DNA from: Burkholderiales bacterium RIFCSPHIGHO2_12_FULL_63_20
GTDB lineage: Bacteria; Pseudomonadota; Gammaproteobacteria; Burkholderiales; Burkholderiaceae_C
DNA length: 60,047 nucleotides
Direction of reading: 5' to 3'
Assembly (NCBI GenBank): GCA_001770775.1
Contig: MESA01000005.1
Location: 1 to 60,047 of the forward strand
Shown: positions 27,550-36,158 of the stretch, piece after piece
Numbering within the stretch: the first letter of the stretch is position 1
Layout: each line of letters begins with the position of its first letter
The notes under the pieces: generated by a model
Told to the model about the DNA's origin: nothing
Database searches by the model: none
The model's input: only the letters and a program-made list of their open reading frames with translations
Made by a program: the position numbers and the translations under genes

Positions 27550-28414
27550 CGATCTGGACAAACCCGCCCAAGGCTGGCGCCGTAGCCTCTACACCATCAT
27601 CTACGAGTCGGACACCCCCGCGGGGCGGCGCTTCGATCAGATCCTGATCTGGACCATCCTGATCAGCGTGGTGGCCGTCATCCTCGACAGCGTGGCCAGC
27701 ATTGCCGAGGTCCACGGATCGCTGCTCAACGTGCTGGAGTGGGGCTTCACGGTCGTCTTCACCATCGAGTACGTGCTGCGCCTGGCCTGTATCGAGCGGC
27801 CGCGCAAATACGCCCTGAGCTTCTTCGGCATCATCGACCTGCTGTCCATCCTGCCGTCCTACCTGGCGCTGATCGAACCGGGCGCCCTGTTCTTCCTGGA
27901 CGTGCGCATCCTGCGCCTGATGCGGGTGTTCCGGGTCTTCAAGCTCACCGGCTTTGTCTCGGAGTACACCGTGCTGGGTCTGGCGCTGTTGGCAAGTCGG
28001 CGCAAGATCATGGTGTTCATGTCCTTCGTGCTGATGATCTCGCTGCTGATGGCCACGGCCATGTACGTGATCGAGGGCCCCGAGCATGGCTTCACCAGCA
28101 TCCCCACGGCCATGTACTGGGCCATCACCACGATGACGACGGTGGGCTTTGGCGACATCACGCCCAAAACCGACATCGGCCGCCTGATCTCGTCGTTCGT
28201 GATGCTGATGGGCTGGAGCGTGCTGGCCGTGCCCACGGGCATCGTGACGGCCGAACTCACGGCCAAGCGCCGCCTGGCCGCCACAGGTGCGCCGCTGGAT
28301 GCAACCCCCAGCCAGTTCTCGGACGACGTGGTGTGCCCTCGTTGCGATGCGATCGACCAGCATCCGCAGGGCCGCTACTGCTGGCGGTGTGGGACCGACC
28401 TGCTGCCTAAATGA
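27542..28414 (+). CDS. Voltage-gated-type potassium channel with zinc-ribbon tail
   Basis: A 290-residue ion channel of the 6TM ion-transporter family. Helices S1-S6 span about residues 28-235; S4 carries spaced Arg (VRILRLMRVFRVFKL), and the selectivity filter TTVGFGD lies near residue 203, so K+ selectivity is expected. After S6 there is a short cytoplasmic tail ending in a Cys4 zinc-ribbon-like motif, CPRCDAIDQ...YCWRCG. The start is the ATG at 27542, preceded by GAGG at a tight spacing of only about one base, which may mean a leaderless or structured start. Divergent from the MetH module. Confidence 0.9.
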   Translation: MHTDLDKPAQGWRRSLYTIIYESDTPAGRRFDQILIWTILISVVAVILDSVASIAEVHGSLLNVLEWGFTVVFTIEYVLRLACIERPRKYALSFFGIIDLLSILPSYLALIEPGALFFLDVRILRLMRVFRVFKLTGFVSEYTVLGLALLASRRKIMVFMSFVLMISLLMATAMYVIEGPEHGFTSIPTAMYWAITTMTTVGFGDITPKTDIGRLISSFVMLMGWSVLAVPTGIVTAELTAKRRLAATGAPLDATPSQFSDDVVCPRCDAIDQHPQGRYCWRCGTDLLPK

Positions 28415-28426
28415 CACCGGACCGCG

Positions 28427-30631
28427 CTAGCGACCAATGTGGCGCAGCAAGGGGGCCATGCCCAGATCCGACCAGGTGGTGAGCACCTCGCCCTCGGTCA
28501 AGCCGTCGCCGGCTTGCGCGTCCACGTCGCCATGCTGCGGCAGGGGCGATGTGATCACGGCGCCCCGCTGTCCCAGCCACACCAGCAGGGCGTGGGCGGG
28601 CATGGGGCGGGCAAACAAATAGCCCTGCAGCTCGTCGCACTGCAGGCGGGTGAGGATGGCGGCCTGCTCCAGGGTCTCAACCCCCTCGCCCACCACCTTC
28701 AGGCCCAGAGCATGGGCCAGGCGCACCACGGCTTCGACGATGGCCTGGGCGTCCGCACTGGACTCCAGGTCACCAATGAAGCTGCGGTCGATCTTGAGCT
28801 GGCGCGCCGGCAGGCGGCGCAGGTAACTGAGGCTGGAGTAGCCCGTGCCGAAGTCGTCGATCGACAGCTGCACCCCGATGTCGTCGAGCTGGTCGAACAT
28901 CCGCATGGAAGCCTCGATGTCGTCCATCGCCACCGACTCGGTGATCTCCAAAATCAGCATGGCGGGCGGGACGCGGTGACGCAACAGCACCTCGCGCACG
29001 CGCTGCGCCAGATCGGGTTGACGCAGTTGATGAGCGGACAGGTTCACCGCCACCGGCACGTCCACCCCGGCTTCGTGCCACAGGCGCATCTGGCGGCAGG
29101 CGGCGTCCAGCACCCACAGGCCCAGCTCGCCGATCAGGCCAAAGCGCTCGGCCACCGGGATGAAGGTGGCCGGACTGACCAGGCCGCGCACCGGGTGCTG
29201 CCAGCGCAGCAGGGCCTCGACCCCGGACAGCTCCCCATTGCCCGCGCACAGCTTGGGCTGGAAGTGCAGCATCAGCTCATCGCGGGCAATGGCGTGGCGC
29301 AGATCACGCTGCAAGGCCACCTGGTCCACCCCCACCTGCTCCTCGCCGTTGCGGTGAAAGCAGTAGACGCCCCCGCCGGCCTTGCGCGCCGTGAGCATCG
29401 CATCGCTGGCATGGGCCAGCAGCAGGCGGGCATTGAAGCTCTCCGGATAGCGAGCAATGCCGATGGAAGCGCTGACCGTCAGCTCGTTGCCCTCGATCAG
29501 GCAGGGCTCATGCACGGCCGCCGACAGGCGCTGGGCCAGTTGGGCGAGCTCGTGCTCATCGCTCAGCCCGCGCGACAGCATCAAAAATTCGTCGGATTCG
29601 GCGTGCGCCAGCACATCACCGCCGCGCATCGCGGCCTGCAGGCGCAAGGCCAGGTGCCGCATGAGCTGATCGCTGTGAGCGTGCCCATAGGTCTCGGTCA
29701 GCGTGCGCACGCCATCGACGTGCAGGCGCATCACACACAAGGGCCCGACCGCCGGTGAGCTGGGCGACTCGAAGCCCTGGTGCAGCATCCGCTCGAAGCC
29801 GACCCGGTTGAGCAGACCGGTCAGGGGATCATGTTGCGCGGCGACGTCCAAGGCGGCCTGCGCCTCCTTGAGCGAGTCGACCAGCGCCTGCTGCCGTCGT
29901 CGCGCACGGGCATCGAGCCGCATGCTGAGGTGGCCCATGATCATCAGCATCAGCACCGCCCCGCACAACACCAACACCCACCCTTCGCCCGCCAGATGCT
30001 CGACACTCAGGCACACGGCCCCCGTCGGCACCTGCATGGCCCACGCCATGCACACCTGCCCGGCGTTGAACAAGGCGCTGATGCCCAGCACCAACAGGCC
30101 ACGCCGCCACCAGGGCGGCTCTGCCACCAGGCTGCGGCGAATGGCGAGCGATCCGAGCAGGCAGCCTGCCAAGGTCAACAGCAGGGCCCCTGCCAAGCGC
30201 CAGACATCCCATGAGACGCCCGGCTGAAACATGATGGCCGAGGCATGAATGAAGGTCAGCAGGCACAGACCCAGGGCGACCAGCAAGCCGCCGACGAGCC
30301 GCAGTCGCTGCGGAAAATGCGTGCGGGTCTGCATCCAGATGGCCGCGGCGCTGATGACCACCGCGGGCATCCAGGCCGCCATCACCACCGGCGCCACAAA
30401 ACCAACCCGGATAGGCAATTGCAGTGCCACCAGATTGAGCAAGGCCTGCGCCCAGAACCCCGTACCCACGCACAGGGCGCCGCCCAGCCACCAACCCAGG
30501 CCAGCATCCCGGTCATTGGCCCGCACGCAGCGCACCACCGTTCCCTGCAGGAACAGTGCATAAAAGCCGAGCGCCCAGGCGATGAGCTGGGTCGACAGCT
30601 GGAAGTGGACGTCCATATAGGGCGGTGACAT
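28427..30631 (-). CDS. Membrane EAL phosphodiesterase with degenerate GGDEF
   Basis: A 734-residue cyclic di-GMP protein. About seven hydrophobic helices occupy residues 8-240 (no MHYT motif recognised). A GGDEF-like domain (about 265-430) has DPLTGLLNRVGF but its active-site loop reads AESDEF instead of GGDEF, so synthesis is unlikely; it may bind GTP and regulate. The EAL domain (about 445-695) is complete: GVEALLRWQHP, NLSAHQL, EITESVA, IDDFGTGYSSL, KIDRSFI and GEGVET with the catalytic Glu. It should degrade cyclic di-GMP. A roughly 40-residue tail follows. The start is the ATG at 30631 behind AAGG. Confidence 0.91.
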   Translation of the reverse strand: MSPPYMDVHFQLSTQLIAWALGFYALFLQGTVVRCVRANDRDAGLGWWLGGALCVGTGFWAQALLNLVALQLPIRVGFVAPVVMAAWMPAVVISAAAIWMQTRTHFPQRLRLVGGLLVALGLCLLTFIHASAIMFQPGVSWDVWRLAGALLLTLAGCLLGSLAIRRSLVAEPPWWRRGLLVLGISALFNAGQVCMAWAMQVPTGAVCLSVEHLAGEGWVLVLCGAVLMLMIMGHLSMRLDARARRRQQALVDSLKEAQAALDVAAQHDPLTGLLNRVGFERMLHQGFESPSSPAVGPLCVMRLHVDGVRTLTETYGHAHSDQLMRHLALRLQAAMRGGDVLAHAESDEFLMLSRGLSDEHELAQLAQRLSAAVHEPCLIEGNELTVSASIGIARYPESFNARLLLAHASDAMLTARKAGGGVYCFHRNGEEQVGVDQVALQRDLRHAIARDELMLHFQPKLCAGNGELSGVEALLRWQHPVRGLVSPATFIPVAERFGLIGELGLWVLDAACRQMRLWHEAGVDVPVAVNLSAHQLRQPDLAQRVREVLLRHRVPPAMLILEITESVAMDDIEASMRMFDQLDDIGVQLSIDDFGTGYSSLSYLRRLPARQLKIDRSFIGDLESSADAQAIVEAVVRLAHALGLKVVGEGVETLEQAAILTRLQCDELQGYLFARPMPAHALLVWLGQRGAVITSPLPQHGDVDAQAGDGLTEGEVLTTWSDLGMAPLLRHIGR

Positions 30632-30738
30632 GCGAGAGCGCCTTGAAGGGTTCCGCAGTCTAGGCAGGGGGAAGTGCAGCGTGCATGGGCACTCACCCCA
30701 GCTGCGGGGGCCGGTCAGGCACCCCGCGCGCGTTTTCG

Positions 30739-31023
30739 TTAATGCATCACGACTGGTTGTTGCGCCATCCCGGCGAAGCGTTCCAGATAGGCGTCAAAGT
30801 CCTCGACGCTGTGGGCTGACTCGATCAGGGCATCGACGCCTTCCTTGAAAGACTCGGCCAGCGCCCCCTCAATGAACAACTCCTTGCGGGCGTGTTTGTC
30901 GACGATTTCATAGCCGCCGCGGGTCAGGCTCAACGTGGTGCCCACCGATGCGGACGCCCCCAGTGCAGGCAGCATGTCGATCTGCACCACAGCGTAGCTG
31001 TCAGAGTTGTAGAGCATGTGCAT
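30739..31023 (-). CDS. DUF3567 family protein
   Basis: A 94-residue protein beginning MHMLYNSDSYAVVQIDM and containing RGGYEIVDKHARKELFI, which I recognise as DUF3567, a family found mainly in Burkholderiales. Function unknown. The C-terminal half is helical and acidic. The start is the ATG at 31023, with AGGAG 10 bases upstream; an upstream in-frame start at 31056 would add 11 residues without family likeness. It stands alone on this strand. Confidence 0.85.
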   Translation of the reverse strand: MHMLYNSDSYAVVQIDMLPALGASASVGTTLSLTRGGYEIVDKHARKELFIEGALAESFKEGVDALIESAHSVEDFDAYLERFAGMAQQPVVMH

Positions 31024-31252
31024 GGCCGTGACTCCTGTGTGATCCATCTGGGTCATCAGATAGGGGCGAGACCCTTACCTGCAAGACCATCATGGGTCCT
31101 TCTTCGACACCTTCGCACCTCAACTTGAAGGCACGCCCACAGGAAATCGGCCTGCTTGTGTCCAAATGCACAGTCTCGGTCGCAGAAGGCCGGCGCCACA
31201 CCTCCCCCCTGAGAGGGATGTGCCCGGCGCGCTTCCCCACTACAGTAATGCC

Positions 31253-31357
31253 CAGTGCTGTCACGCGGTTCTGCTCAGCAGAACGTCAGGGAGAGACAAG
31301 AAAAACGGACAACACACCTGAATGGCCCTGTCGGTCTCCGGCAGGGCCATTTTTTTA
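31253..31357 (+). ncRNA. Candidate small RNA, unassigned family
   Basis: On the plus strand a perfect hairpin GTTCTGC-TCA-GCAGAAC (31268-31284) is followed by about 35 A-rich unstructured bases and then a strong terminator (31321-31357). No protein gene on this strand ends at the terminator: the nearest genes on both sides are on the minus strand. A possible -10, TACAGT at 31241-31246, would put the start near 31253, but no good -35 is seen. The shape (stem, free A-rich segment, U-tailed stem) is that of a trans-acting small RNA of about 105 bases. The start is approximate. Confidence 0.5.
31321..31357 (+). terminator. Strong Rho-independent terminator
   Basis: A 14-bp stem, 31321-31334 with 31338-31351 around a short loop, one G-U pair, followed by a T-run to 31356. 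It faces the plus strand. On the minus strand the run of A precedes the stem, so it does not serve the neighbouring minus-strand peroxidase gene in a standard way. Confidence 0.85.
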
Positions 31358-31369
31358 TGGTGAAGCGCT

Positions 31370-31984
31370 TCAGGGTTTGGCAGCCAGCGCCTGCTCGATG
31401 TCAGCCACCAGGCTGCGGCTGTCCGGCGCCGTCATGCTGTTGTAGGCCTCCACCGTGCGGCCATCGCGAGCTATCAGGTACTTGTAGAAGTTCCACTTGG
31501 GGCTCGTGCCCGACAACTTGATGAGCTCTGCGAACAAGGGGTTGGCCTGTGCGCCTTTGACACTGCTCTTGGCGAACATCGGAAACTTCACCCCAAAGGT
31601 GTTGGCACAGAACTCGGCGATCTGCTGACCCGAGTCGGGCTCCTGCTGGCCGAAGTCGTTGGACGGAAAGCCCAGCACCACCAGCCCCTGGCTCTTGTAC
31701 TTGGCGTACAAGGCCTCCAGCCCCTTGTACTGCGAGGTGAAGCCGCAGTAGCTGGCCGTGTTGACCACCAGCACCACCTGGCCGCTGTACTGGCACAGCG
31801 ACTGCGGTTTTTCATCTTGCAGTCGCGGGAAGGTCTTGTTGAGCAGGGCCGGACAGGTGGCAGCGGCTGGCGCGGGCGCCACGGTCGCCGGGGGCGCCGC
31901 CTGGGCCAGGCCGCTGACCCCGCTCAGGGCAGCGAGCACGCCAGACAGGATCCAGGGACGCAGGGGGGCAGCAGGAGTGAGCAT
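31370..31984 (-). CDS. Glutathione peroxidase paralogue, periplasmic
   Basis: A 204-residue Cys peroxidase of the glutathione peroxidase family with an export signal: residues 1-29 (LRPWILSGVLAALSGVSGLAQA) end in AQA, and an Ala/Pro linker follows. The catalytic loop is VNTASYCGFTSQYKGLE, with LGFPSNDFGQQEPD (the second Cys of the cytoplasmic paralogue is Ser here) and KWNFYKYLI. An extra Cys pair (TCPALL, SLCQYSG) precedes the core. It would remove peroxides in the periplasm. The start is the ATG at 31984; the frame is open far upstream but without family likeness. Confidence 0.9.
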   Translation of the reverse strand: MLTPAAPLRPWILSGVLAALSGVSGLAQAAPPATVAPAPAAATCPALLNKTFPRLQDEKPQSLCQYSGQVVLVVNTASYCGFTSQYKGLEALYAKYKSQGLVVLGFPSNDFGQQEPDSGQQIAEFCANTFGVKFPMFAKSSVKGAQANPLFAELIKLSGTSPKWNFYKYLIARDGRTVEAYNSMTAPDSRSLVADIEQALAAKP

Positions 31985-32251
31985 GGCGGTGACCTTCAGA
32001 AGCAGTGACGTGCAGCTTACCGCGAGGGCAAGGCCCCACACCGAAGTCGGGCTTGGGCGCACCGCCGCGAGGCACCACCTGGTCGCCCTGCTTGCGCATG
32101 GTGCATTGCTTCGCGCCCCAAGCCAGACATTGTGCACATTGCACAAATCTGTTTGTTCGGGCTGAACGGCCGGATCGCCCACGCCGCGACCCGCTCGATG
32201 GCACAGGGTTTGCACTGTCACCAGGGCCCAACCCTCAACGGAGTCACCACC

Positions 32252-33544
32252 ATGGCCCAAGCCCCCGACCTCGATCACGATTACCCCCTCAGTGAAGTCC
32301 CACCCGGCGCCCGCAAGGGGCTGCTGTCCACCTCCATCCTCTTGTTCGGCTTCACCTTCTTCACGGCCACCATGTTTGCTGGCGGCAAGATGGGCATGGC
32401 CTTCGACTTCAAGACCCTGATCTGGGCAGCCATTGCCGGCAACCTGCTGCTGGGCCTGTATGCCGCCGTGCTCAGCCTGATCGCCTGCCGCAGCGGCCTC
32501 AACTCCGTGCTGATGGGCCGCTTCTGCTTCGGCGAATCCGGCAGCAAGCTGTCGGACTTCCTGCTCGGCTTCACCCAGATCGGCTGGTACGCCTGGGGCA
32601 CCGCCACCATCGCCCTGGTGTTGGTGAAGATGCTGTCACTGCCCAGCAGCTGGACCATCCCGCTGATGGTGCTGTTCGGCTTTGGCTTCAGCCTGACGGC
32701 CTTCATCGGCTACAAGGGCATGGACCTGCTGTCGCGCGTCGCCGTGCCCGCCATGCTCGCGCTGCTGGTGTGGTCGCTGTGGATCGCCACGCGAGATGCG
32801 GGCGGCCTCCAAGGCCTGCTGGCCATCCAGCCCAAGGAAAGCATGAGCTGGCACATGGCCATCACCCTGGTGTTTGGCACCTTTGTGAGCGGCGCCACCC
32901 AGGCCACCAACTGGACCCGCTTTGCCCGTGACGGCAAGACCGCCGTGCTCTCCAGCCTGGTGGGCTTTTTCATCGGCAATGGCCTGATGATCGTCGTGGG
33001 CGCCTACGGCGCGATGGTCTACCAACAGCCCGACATCGTTGAAGTGATGGTGATGCAAGGCCTGTCGATCGCGGCCGTGGTGATGCTGTTCCTGAACCTG
33101 TGGACCACCCAGGACAACACCATCTACAACTTCGCCGCCGCCGGCTGCAACCTGGTCCGCCAGGATCGCCGGGGCACCATCACCCTGGTCGGCGCCGGCA
33201 TCGGCACGCTGCTGGCCATCGCCGGGATGTCGGACATGCTGATCCCCTTCCTGATCCTGCTGGGCTCGGTCATTCCGCCCATCGGCGGCGTGATCATGGC
33301 CGACTTCTTCCACGGCCACAAAGGCCGCTACCCGCAGCTCAGCACCACCACCCTGCCCCGCTTCAACGGCGTCGGCCTGGGCGCCTATGCGATCGGCGCC
33401 GTGTGTGCCTATGTCTCGCCCTGGGTGGCACCGCTGGTCGGCATTGGCGTAGCGGCGCTGAGCTATGTGGTGCTGTTCGAGGTGCAGCGCGTACGCGTGG
33501 GCCGTCGCCAGCTGGGTGAAGCGAACGCGGGTGTGGGCGCATGA
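32252..33544 (+). CDS. codB: Cytosine permease (NCS1 family)
   Basis: A 430-residue inner-membrane transporter of the NCS1 family, importing cytosine with a cation. About 12 helices are visible; the N-terminal YPLSEVPPGARKGLLSTS and FTFFTATMFAGGKMG blocks and the later QATNWTRFARDG and FLNLWTTQDNTIYNFA are CodB-type. The start is the ATG at 32252, with GGAG 9 bases upstream. It overlaps the PucR gene by 4 bases (ATGA), and codA follows, so substrate assignment is well supported by context. Confidence 0.93.
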   Translation: MAQAPDLDHDYPLSEVPPGARKGLLSTSILLFGFTFFTATMFAGGKMGMAFDFKTLIWAAIAGNLLLGLYAAVLSLIACRSGLNSVLMGRFCFGESGSKLSDFLLGFTQIGWYAWGTATIALVLVKMLSLPSSWTIPLMVLFGFGFSLTAFIGYKGMDLLSRVAVPAMLALLVWSLWIATRDAGGLQGLLAIQPKESMSWHMAITLVFGTFVSGATQATNWTRFARDGKTAVLSSLVGFFIGNGLMIVVGAYGAMVYQQPDIVEVMVMQGLSIAAVVMLFLNLWTTQDNTIYNFAAAGCNLVRQDRRGTITLVGAGIGTLLAIAGMSDMLIPFLILLGSVIPPIGGVIMADFFHGHKGRYPQLSTTTLPRFNGVGLGAYAIGAVCAYVSPWVAPLVGIGVAALSYVVLFEVQRVRVGRRQLGEANAGVGA

Positions 33545-34785
33545 GCCTGAGCATCCGAGATGTGCTGCTCCTGCCCCGGCTCCAGGCCATGCGCCTGCGT
33601 GCCGGGCAGGCCGGTGAGCACCAGACCGTGCGCTGGCCCTATGTGGCCGAAAACGAGTCGATTGCTGAGTGGGTACTGGGGGGCGAACTGGTGTTCGTCA
33701 CAGGCATCAACCAGCCGCGCGATGAGGCCAATCTGCGGCAACTGGTGCGCGAAGCGCATGAACGGCGCTGCGCGGGCCTGGTCATCCTCACCGGCCCGCG
33801 CTACATCCGCCACATCCCCGACAGCGTCCTGGCCGACGCCAATGCGATGGGCGTGCCCCTGATCGAGCAGCCCTACGCCCTGCCCATGATCGAAGTGACC
33901 GAGGCGATCGGCTCGGCCCTGGTGCAGGCGCAGTTGCTGGGCAGCTCCCGCCAGCAACTCATCGAGCAATTGCTCGATGGCAACCTCGCCGACACCACGG
34001 TGCTCGCCCACCGGGCGGACCGCCTGGCCATCGACCTGCGTCAACCACGCCAGGTGCTGGTGCTGCAACTGGCGGGCACCGCCGCCTTGTTCCGCTCGTT
34101 TGCGCCCGAGATGGCAGAGACCTTGCTGCAATCGTTTCGGCAAGAGGTGCTGTCGCAGCTGAGCCGGAGCCTGGCCACCCTGGGTCAGCCCCTGCCGGTG
34201 ATCAGCCAGGCCGAGCAGTGGATCGCGCTGCTGCCGGCTGGCGAAGCCGACGCGCTCGCCCGCCACCGCGCCAGCGTGGAACAGTTGCTGCACACGCTCA
34301 ACGAGGGAGACACGCCGCTGCGCGTCTTTGCCGGCCTGAGTGCGACCTGCCCGCAGCCCACCGAGCTGCCGCGCGGGCTGGGCCAGGCACGCCAGGCCCT
34401 GATGGCCGCCCAGTCGTTTCCCGAGCGACTGGGCCTGTGCTGCTTTGAGGAGCTGGGCGTGCTCGAACTGCTGGTGGCCATCCGCGACCGCAGCCTGCTG
34501 GACCGCTTTCTGCACACCACCCTGGGCCCGCTGCTGCAGCACGACCTGGGACACCACGCCGTGCTCACGCAGACGTTGGAGGCCTGGACCCAGGTCAACG
34601 GCAACCTGGTGGCCGCTGCGCAGCGCCTGGGCGTGCACCGCAACACCCTGAACTACCGCATGCAGCAGATCCAGACCCTGACCGGGCTGGACCTGAACGA
34701 TGCCCAACACCGCCTGAACATCGCCATTGCGTTGATGATCTGGCGACTGTCGACCCACAACCACTCCACGAGGAATCCCGCATGA
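33541..34785 (+). CDS. PucR family transcriptional regulator
   Basis: A 414-residue regulator with an N-terminal PucR domain (about 5-125: SIRDVLLLPRLQAM, LVFVTGIN, VPLIEQPYALPM) that probably senses a purine, pyrimidine or catabolite, a middle domain, and a C-terminal HTH_30 (about 350-405: VNGNLVAAAQRLGVHRNTLNYRMQQIQ). It is placed between the cytosine permease and cytosine deaminase genes, overlapping each by 4 bases, so all three are made together. It likely controls this operon in response to cytosine or uracil. Confidence 0.92.
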   Translation: MSLSIRDVLLLPRLQAMRLRAGQAGEHQTVRWPYVAENESIAEWVLGGELVFVTGINQPRDEANLRQLVREAHERRCAGLVILTGPRYIRHIPDSVLADANAMGVPLIEQPYALPMIEVTEAIGSALVQAQLLGSSRQQLIEQLLDGNLADTTVLAHRADRLAIDLRQPRQVLVLQLAGTAALFRSFAPEMAETLLQSFRQEVLSQLSRSLATLGQPLPVISQAEQWIALLPAGEADALARHRASVEQLLHTLNEGDTPLRVFAGLSATCPQPTELPRGLGQARQALMAAQSFPERLGLCCFEELGVLELLVAIRDRSLLDRFLHTTLGPLLQHDLGHHAVLTQTLEAWTQVNGNLVAAAQRLGVHRNTLNYRMQQIQTLTGLDLNDAQHRLNIAIALMIWRLSTHNHSTRNPA

Positions 34786-36029
34786 ACCACCTCATCAATG
34801 CGCGCCTGCGCGGCCGCCCTGGCTTGTTCACCCTGCGCTGGGCCGATGGCCTGATCCGCGCGATCGAACCCCAGGCCGGCACCGTGACAGACCCGGCGGC
34901 CGCCATCGATGGCCTGGATGCCGGCGGCAAGCTGGTGATCCCGCCCCTGGTCGAGCCCCACATCCACCTGGACGCCGCCCTCACCGCGGGCGAGCCGAAC
35001 TGGAATCTCAGCGGCACCCTCTTCGAAGGGATCGAGCGTTGGGCCGAGCGCAAGGCTTTGGTCACGCCCGAGGACACCAAGTCGCGCGCACACCGCACCA
35101 TCCGCATGCTGGCCGCCCACGGCATCCAGCACGTGCGCACCCACGTCGACGTCACCGAACCGGGTCTGGGCACGCTCAAGGCCATGCTGGCCGTGCGCGA
35201 CGAGGCCCGTGACCTGGTGGACCTGCAGATCGTGGCCTTCCCGCAAGAAGGCATTGAATCGTTTGCCAATGGTCGCCCGCTGATGACCGAGGCCGTGGAG
35301 ATGGGCGTGGATGTCGTGGGCGGCATCCCCCACTTCGAGAACACGCGGGACCAGGGCGTCTCGTCGCTCCACTTCCTGATGGATTTGGCTGAACGCCACG
35401 GCCGCCTGGTGGACGTGCACTGCGACGAAACCGACGACCCCCACTCGCGCTTCCTGGAGGTGCTGGCCGAGCTCACCCGCGTGAAAGGCATGGGCGCACG
35501 CGTGACGGCCAGCCACACCACGGCCATGGGCTCGTACGACAACGCCTACTGCTACAAGCTGTTCCGGCTGCTGAAGCAGGCAGGGCTGAGCTTCATTTCC
35601 TGCCCCACCGAGAGCATCCACCTGCAGGGCCGCTTTGACACCTACCCCAAGCGCCGCGGCCTGACCCGCGTGCCGGAGCTGGACCGCGCCGGGCTGAACG
35701 TGTGCTTTGCGCAGGACTCCATCGTGGACCCCTGGTATCCGCTGGGCAACGGCAACATCTTGCGCATCCTGGACGCGGGGCTGCACATCTGCCACATGCT
35801 GGGCTACGAGGACCTGCAACGTGCGCTGGACTTTGTGACCGACCACAGCGCGCGTGCGATGGCCTTGGGCGAAGGCTATGGACTGGAAGTGGGCCGGCCG
35901 GCGAACCTGGTGGTGCTGTCAGCGGAGAACGACTACGAGGTGCTGCGCACGCAAGGGCATGCGCTGCTGTCGGTGCGGCACGGGAAGGTGGTGGTGCGCC
36001 GCACAGTGGGGGAGGTGGTGTGGGGGTGA
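34782..36029 (+). CDS. codA: Cytosine deaminase (amidohydrolase)
   Basis: A 415-residue metal-dependent deaminase converting cytosine to uracil and ammonia. It matches E. coli CodA closely: HIHLDAAL metal ligands near residue 63, the block PNWNLSGTLFEGIERWAERKA (cited for position 71-91), HVRTHVDVTEPGL, VDVHCDETDD with the His and catalytic Glu, ASHTTAMGSY, and IHLQGRFDTYPKRRG. The metal Asp is kept in FAQDSIVDPWYPLG, but the next residue, Asp in E. coli (HDDVFDPW), is Ser. That position is known to affect selectivity between cytosine and analogues. Overlaps the PucR gene by 4 bases. Confidence 0.92.
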   Translation: MNHLINARLRGRPGLFTLRWADGLIRAIEPQAGTVTDPAAAIDGLDAGGKLVIPPLVEPHIHLDAALTAGEPNWNLSGTLFEGIERWAERKALVTPEDTKSRAHRTIRMLAAHGIQHVRTHVDVTEPGLGTLKAMLAVRDEARDLVDLQIVAFPQEGIESFANGRPLMTEAVEMGVDVVGGIPHFENTRDQGVSSLHFLMDLAERHGRLVDVHCDETDDPHSRFLEVLAELTRVKGMGARVTASHTTAMGSYDNAYCYKLFRLLKQAGLSFISCPTESIHLQGRFDTYPKRRGLTRVPELDRAGLNVCFAQDSIVDPWYPLGNGNILRILDAGLHICHMLGYEDLQRALDFVTDHSARAMALGEGYGLEVGRPANLVVLSAENDYEVLRTQGHALLSVRHGKVVVRRTVGEVVWG

Positions 36030-36158
36030 GCGAGAACGACCGGGGGCAGGCATTGACACGTGACTCTGGACACAAGCGTCAACACCAGTTCTGCAGCAAA
36101 ACTTGATCGTCATGCTGGGCCACTGGCCCACAGCAATTAGGATTCAACTGCGCGCGCC
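36030..36158. other. Boundary between the cytosine operon and the T6SS cargo operon
   Basis: Convergent ends of codA and the Tle1-type lipase gene. A perfect inverted repeat TGGGCCA-C-TGGCCCA lies at 36116-36130, with a short T-rich stretch after it in the minus direction. Base composition drops sharply here, from about two-thirds GC in codA to clearly lower on the right, marking one edge of the foreign-looking segment. Confidence 0.5.

Larger units (their letters stand above)
31024..31369. other. 346-base intergenic region holding a candidate small RNA
   Basis: No protein gene is visible between the DUF3567 start and the stop of the periplasmic peroxidase. The left part (31024-31120) carries the DUF3567 promoter and ribosome site on the minus strand. 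The right part (31240-31357) holds plus-strand RNA-like structure, listed separately. Nothing clear is seen in 31125-31239. Confidence 0.6.
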
